Assembly (NCBI GenBank): GCA_006383075.2
Contig: SMNH02000003.1
Coordinates: 598,414-662,413 of the forward strand
DNA length: 64,000 nucleotides
Source of the DNA: Kordia sp. TARA_039_SRF
Lineage (GTDB): Bacteria > Bacteroidota > Bacteroidia > Flavobacteriales > Flavobacteriaceae
Direction of reading: 5' to 3'
The notes under the pieces are model-generated. The model had not been told where the DNA came from, did no database searches, and saw nothing but the letters and a program-made list of their open reading frames with translations. A program made the position numbers and the translations under genes. Positions 60,448-64,000 of this stretch are shown here, piece by piece. Numbering within the stretch: the stretch's first letter is position 1; each line of letters begins with the position of its first letter.

Positions 60448-60580
60448 ACAACCGAAAACACAAAAAAATTGTAAGATTTTTACTTTAAAAAACAACAAAA
60501 TCCGAAAGTCTATATTCTAAAAGCGAAGCGGTCTAGACTCTTATGTCAGTTTAAAAAATACATCAAGTCAACATGACGAA

Positions 60581-61870
60581 TCATGTTTTCTTCGGCATCA
60601 ATCCAACCACTAAAAACGTAACAACTGCTGGTAAAACCCAACCAAAATCGTAAGTTCCCAACGGAATGGTTTCTCTAAAATTATTTAAAAAACTATTTTC
60701 TGGATAGAAGAAGAAAATCGCATCAAACAATCCGAAAATAAAGGTAATTGCCACCACTGCTCTAAATACCAATGGTGTTGCCATTTTTTGTGGTACTACA
60801 TTTAAGAAAATCATTGCAATGGTAATTGGATATACGAAACTAAGTACTGGAATGGCAATGACGACGATGTAATAAAAATCTAGTTGTCCGACAATAACAC
60901 CCAAAATACTTGCCATAATTGCAGTAATGACATAGGCTTTTTGTGAATTATGAAAGAGTTCTTTAAAATAATCTGCCGTTCCTGTGATGATTCCGACAGC
61001 AGTTGTAAAACATGCCAGCGCGACTAATACGCTTAAAAAAGCCGTTCCGATGTTCCCTAAAGTTGCCAAGCTGATGCCGCGAAGCAACGTTGCACGTTTC
61101 ATGTCGTTACTAGCTGCCATGTCAATATCTATTTCACCACTGAAATACGAACCGAGCAATATCAAGCCTGCATACATGATAAATAATCCCAAACCTGCTA
61201 TCCAACCCGATTTGGCAATGAGCGTTTTCTTTTCTTCAAACGAGTTGAGTCCTTTTAAATTCAAGGAAATGATAATCACACCGCCAATAACCACCGCGCC
61301 AATAGCATCAAAGGTTTGATATCCTTCTAGCAAGCCTTTAAACAAAGGAATGTCAAAATTAGAAGCTGCCGCCGCTTCATGTGGCATAAACAACCCGATT
61401 CCGATAATTAATAATAGGATGGAAACAATTAACGGTGTTAAAAACTTTCCGATAAAGTTGAGCACTTTTGAACGATTTAACGCAAAGAGCAACACCAACG
61501 AAAAGTATATACTACTAGTTACTAGTGCATTAGTCCCAAAGTTGGGAAATATGGAAATTTCATGCGTTGCTGCCGCCGTTCTCGGTGACGGAATGGCAAC
61601 GGCAATCACGTAAATGACAATGCAAAATATGGTACTAAATAACGGTGACACTTTCTTTCCAAAGTCAAACATTGAACCTTGCAATCGCGCATGCGCTAAA
61701 ATTCCAAAAATCGGAATGACAACTGCCGTAATCATAAAGCCAATAACAACCCAAAACCACTGGTCGCCCGCTTGGTATCCTAATAATGGTGGTAATAATA
61801 AGTTTCCTGCACCAAAAAACATGGAAAATAAGGCAAAAGCCGTCACAAAGAGTTCTTTATTTTTTGACAT
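60581..61870 (-). CDS. brnQ: Branched-chain amino acid transport system II carrier protein
   Basis: N-terminus LFVTAFALFSMFFGAGNLLLPPLLGYQAG; 12-TM pattern. Confidence 0.96.
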   Translation of the reverse strand: MSKNKELFVTAFALFSMFFGAGNLLLPPLLGYQAGDQWFWVVIGFMITAVVIPIFGILAHARLQGSMFDFGKKVSPLFSTIFCIVIYVIAVAIPSPRTAAATHEISIFPNFGTNALVTSSIYFSLVLLFALNRSKVLNFIGKFLTPLIVSILLLIIGIGLFMPHEAAAASNFDIPLFKGLLEGYQTFDAIGAVVIGGVIIISLNLKGLNSFEEKKTLIAKSGWIAGLGLFIMYAGLILLGSYFSGEIDIDMAASNDMKRATLLRGISLATLGNIGTAFLSVLVALACFTTAVGIITGTADYFKELFHNSQKAYVITAIMASILGVIVGQLDFYYIVVIAIPVLSFVYPITIAMIFLNVVPQKMATPLVFRAVVAITFIFGLFDAIFFFYPENSFLNNFRETIPLGTYDFGWVLPAVVTFLVVGLMPKKT

Positions 61871-62431
61871 TTATAAGAGTTTTTTAATTCCTGCCACCAG
61901 CAAACTGACGACTACATAGAGAATTCCGAGAATGATATTGATAAATTTTACTATCGCCGTAGCATACGCCAAAGTTGCCCAATACGTCTGCGAATCGCCA
62001 TAAAATAGTTGTAGCAGGGCAAAATTTTCAACCATATCTAACAAGCCTGCAAAAACAACAGTTCCAATCAACACCGTTCCTAAACGATAGCCCAAACTTG
62101 TAGTTTCTTTCCAAATGACGCGACGTACGCGATGAATGACCAGCGTTAGTAACAATACATAGGTAATGATAAAGACATAATCGAACCACAAACTCCATTC
62201 GGCAGCTTGCATGGCTGTTTCTGTAGCGTTCCAAGTGTTGAGGATTTGCGTAGCGTTTTCAAGCGTTTTAGCCAATTCAAACGAAATAATTCCTAATGGT
62301 GAAACTTCACTTTTCAACGATTCGTCAAAGTGTACCATACAACTTCCTGCCAATAAAAAACAAGCAATCGCAAGAAATAGCAACTTCTTTTCGGAAGTGT
62401 TGGAAAGTTTTTGAAACGTTGATGATAACAT
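61871..62431 (-). CDS. Multi-pass membrane protein of unknown function
   Basis: Hydrophobic 186 aa ORF directly upstream of brnQ. Confidence 0.8.
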   Translation of the reverse strand: MLSSTFQKLSNTSEKKLLFLAIACFLLAGSCMVHFDESLKSEVSPLGIISFELAKTLENATQILNTWNATETAMQAAEWSLWFDYVFIITYVLLLTLVIHRVRRVIWKETTSLGYRLGTVLIGTVVFAGLLDMVENFALLQLFYGDSQTYWATLAYATAIVKFINIILGILYVVVSLLVAGIKKLL

Positions 62432-62479
62432 TTTTAGCGAATGATTTTATAGCTAACGAAAGATACATATTTTTGCGAC

Positions 62480-63262
62480 ATGCAACAGTTTGTGACGTAT
62501 AAAAATATAGAAATTGCCTATTCGGTTTCTGGTGAAGGAAATGCCGTTGTTTTTTTGCACGGCTTTTTAGAAACGAGTACCATGTGGCAACCGTTTGTAG
62601 ATGTATTTTCTAAAACACACAAAGTCATTACGATAGACTTGCTCGGTCATGGAAAAACGCCTTGTTTGGGATATATTCATACGATGGAAGAAATGGCGGA
62701 AACGGTTTTCGCAGTTATTAAAGAATTGCGTTTGCGGAAATTGCACCTCATCGGGCATTCGATGGGCGGATATGTGGCATTGGCTTTCGCCGAAATGTAT
62801 CCTGATTATGTAAAAGGATTGTGCTTGGTAAATTCAACTTCGAGAGCAGATAGCGATGAACGAAAAGCGAATCGCGACCGTGCTATCAAAGCTGTGAAAC
62901 ACAATCATAAACAGTTTATTCGCATTGCTGTTTCAAATTTATTTCGACCGAAAAATCGTAAAATCTTTTCGGAACAAGTGAAAGAAGCAAAAAAAGAAGC
63001 ATTGACTACCTCGCTACAGGGCATTGTAGCGGCATTGGAAGGCATGAAAATTAGAGAAGACCGCGAAGTGTTGTTACATTTTTCTCCGTATAAAAAACTC
63101 ATCATTGTTGGAAAACACGATCCTATATTAAATTTTGACGATGTTATGGATCAAACGAAAAATGCTGAAGTAGATGTCGATATTTTTCCTGATGGACATA
63201 TGAGTCACATCGAAAATAAAGAAGATTTGCTGTTCTCTTTGAAGCGATTTATTGAACAGTAA
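62480..63262 (+). CDS. Alpha/beta-fold hydrolase
   Basis: VVFLHGFLETSTMW, LIGHSMGGYVAL, catalytic Asp/His regions. Confidence 0.95.
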   Translation: MQQFVTYKNIEIAYSVSGEGNAVVFLHGFLETSTMWQPFVDVFSKTHKVITIDLLGHGKTPCLGYIHTMEEMAETVFAVIKELRLRKLHLIGHSMGGYVALAFAEMYPDYVKGLCLVNSTSRADSDERKANRDRAIKAVKHNHKQFIRIAVSNLFRPKNRKIFSEQVKEAKKEALTTSLQGIVAALEGMKIREDREVLLHFSPYKKLIIVGKHDPILNFDDVMDQTKNAEVDVDIFPDGHMSHIENKEDLLFSLKRFIEQ

Positions 63263-63502
63263 AATGCTTTTTGCTCGTTTACAGGTATTTCTCTTTAGTG
63301 GAATGTGCTTTTAAAATAGAAAAGGTGTTTTTATTTTTAAAATTAGCACTACACATGCTGTAAGAAAATAGAATTTTTTTTGACCACTTATCGAAAGATA
63401 CTATGTGTTTCATCTAAAAAAACATACTCTTCGTCGGATTTTTATCTTGAATTTCTATATTAGAGGTAACCAAAAGAAAACTTACTTAACCTACTTACTG
63501 CA

Positions 63503-63742
63503 ATGGAAAATATGAGTATAAAAACTACTTTTTCACTCGGAAAAATTTATTGTAACATCTTCGGTCACCGCTACCGAGTTACCAAGAAAATCACTTCTCA
63601 CGTTAATGAATACCAATGTATGCTTTGCAATTGTGAAGTTACTACCGACGATAAAGGAAAATTGACCCAACTCACACCGCAACGCAAAGAAATTAATGAA
63701 ACATTGATTTCATTTCACAAAAAGAAGAATCCAGCGTTTTAA
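63503..63742 (+). CDS. Small conserved flavobacterial protein with CxxC pair
   Basis: 79 aa; GKIYCNIFGHRYRVTKKITSHVNEYQCMLCNCEV. Confidence 0.65.
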   Translation: MENMSIKTTFSLGKIYCNIFGHRYRVTKKITSHVNEYQCMLCNCEVTTDDKGKLTQLTPQRKEINETLISFHKKKNPAF

Positions 63743-63840
63743 ATTCGCTTCGCTCAATTCAAAGATTAAAAATTCAATAATTCAAGGTTTTTAACTTGAA
63801 TTGTTTTGCACAATGAATTCACTATGTCTTACAGTGAAGT

Positions 63841-63865
63841 TTTCGTCATTCTGAGCTTGACGAAA
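63841..63865. repeat. Short dispersed palindrome TTTCGTCA-ttctgagct-TGACGAAA
   Basis: 8-bp arms; shares TTCTGAGCTTGA core with 31711-31729. Confidence 0.75.
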
Positions 63866-64000
63866 TATATTTTCAATTCTAAATAAAAACCATTAGTACA
63901 TTTTCAAATTATCAAATTGATACATTGAAAAAGACATCAATTCGAGTAATTTTCTGTTACATCGAGCGCAGTCGAGATAGATAGAAAAATGTCTCAAGAA

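Overview
AT-rich chromosomal window from a marine Flavobacteriaceae-type bacterium (Kordia-like by gene style; inferred from families only, no search run). About 50 protein genes are supported. Most are housekeeping or ordinary Bacteroidota genes: glycyl-tRNA synthetase, sdhC-sdhA-sdhB, rimK plus a deacylase, aminopeptidase P, brnQ, a MutS-like ATPase, LytS/LytTR regulators and outer-membrane proteins. Set into this background are: (i) five small Cys-rich double-glycine-type RiPP/class I lanthipeptide-like precursors (24.0 kb, three at 29.4-30.1 kb, 31.5 kb) with no modification or export genes in the window; two are tandem paralogues sharing a C-terminal LCITSCxAH; (ii) three single-gene defence-like loci: an HD + PycTM-like membrane protein without a cyclase, a NACHT NTPase between repeated sequences, and an AbiH-family gene interrupted by one in-frame TAA; (iii) several families of intergenic palindromic repeats, including a ~225-245 bp family (three copies) whose two hairpins show compensatory base changes; (iv) a quasi-palindrome at 50.9 kb able to form mutually exclusive hairpins, and a multi-hairpin element just downstream of the 31.5 kb precursor. 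No tRNA, rRNA, CRISPR array, transposase or integrase was recognised.
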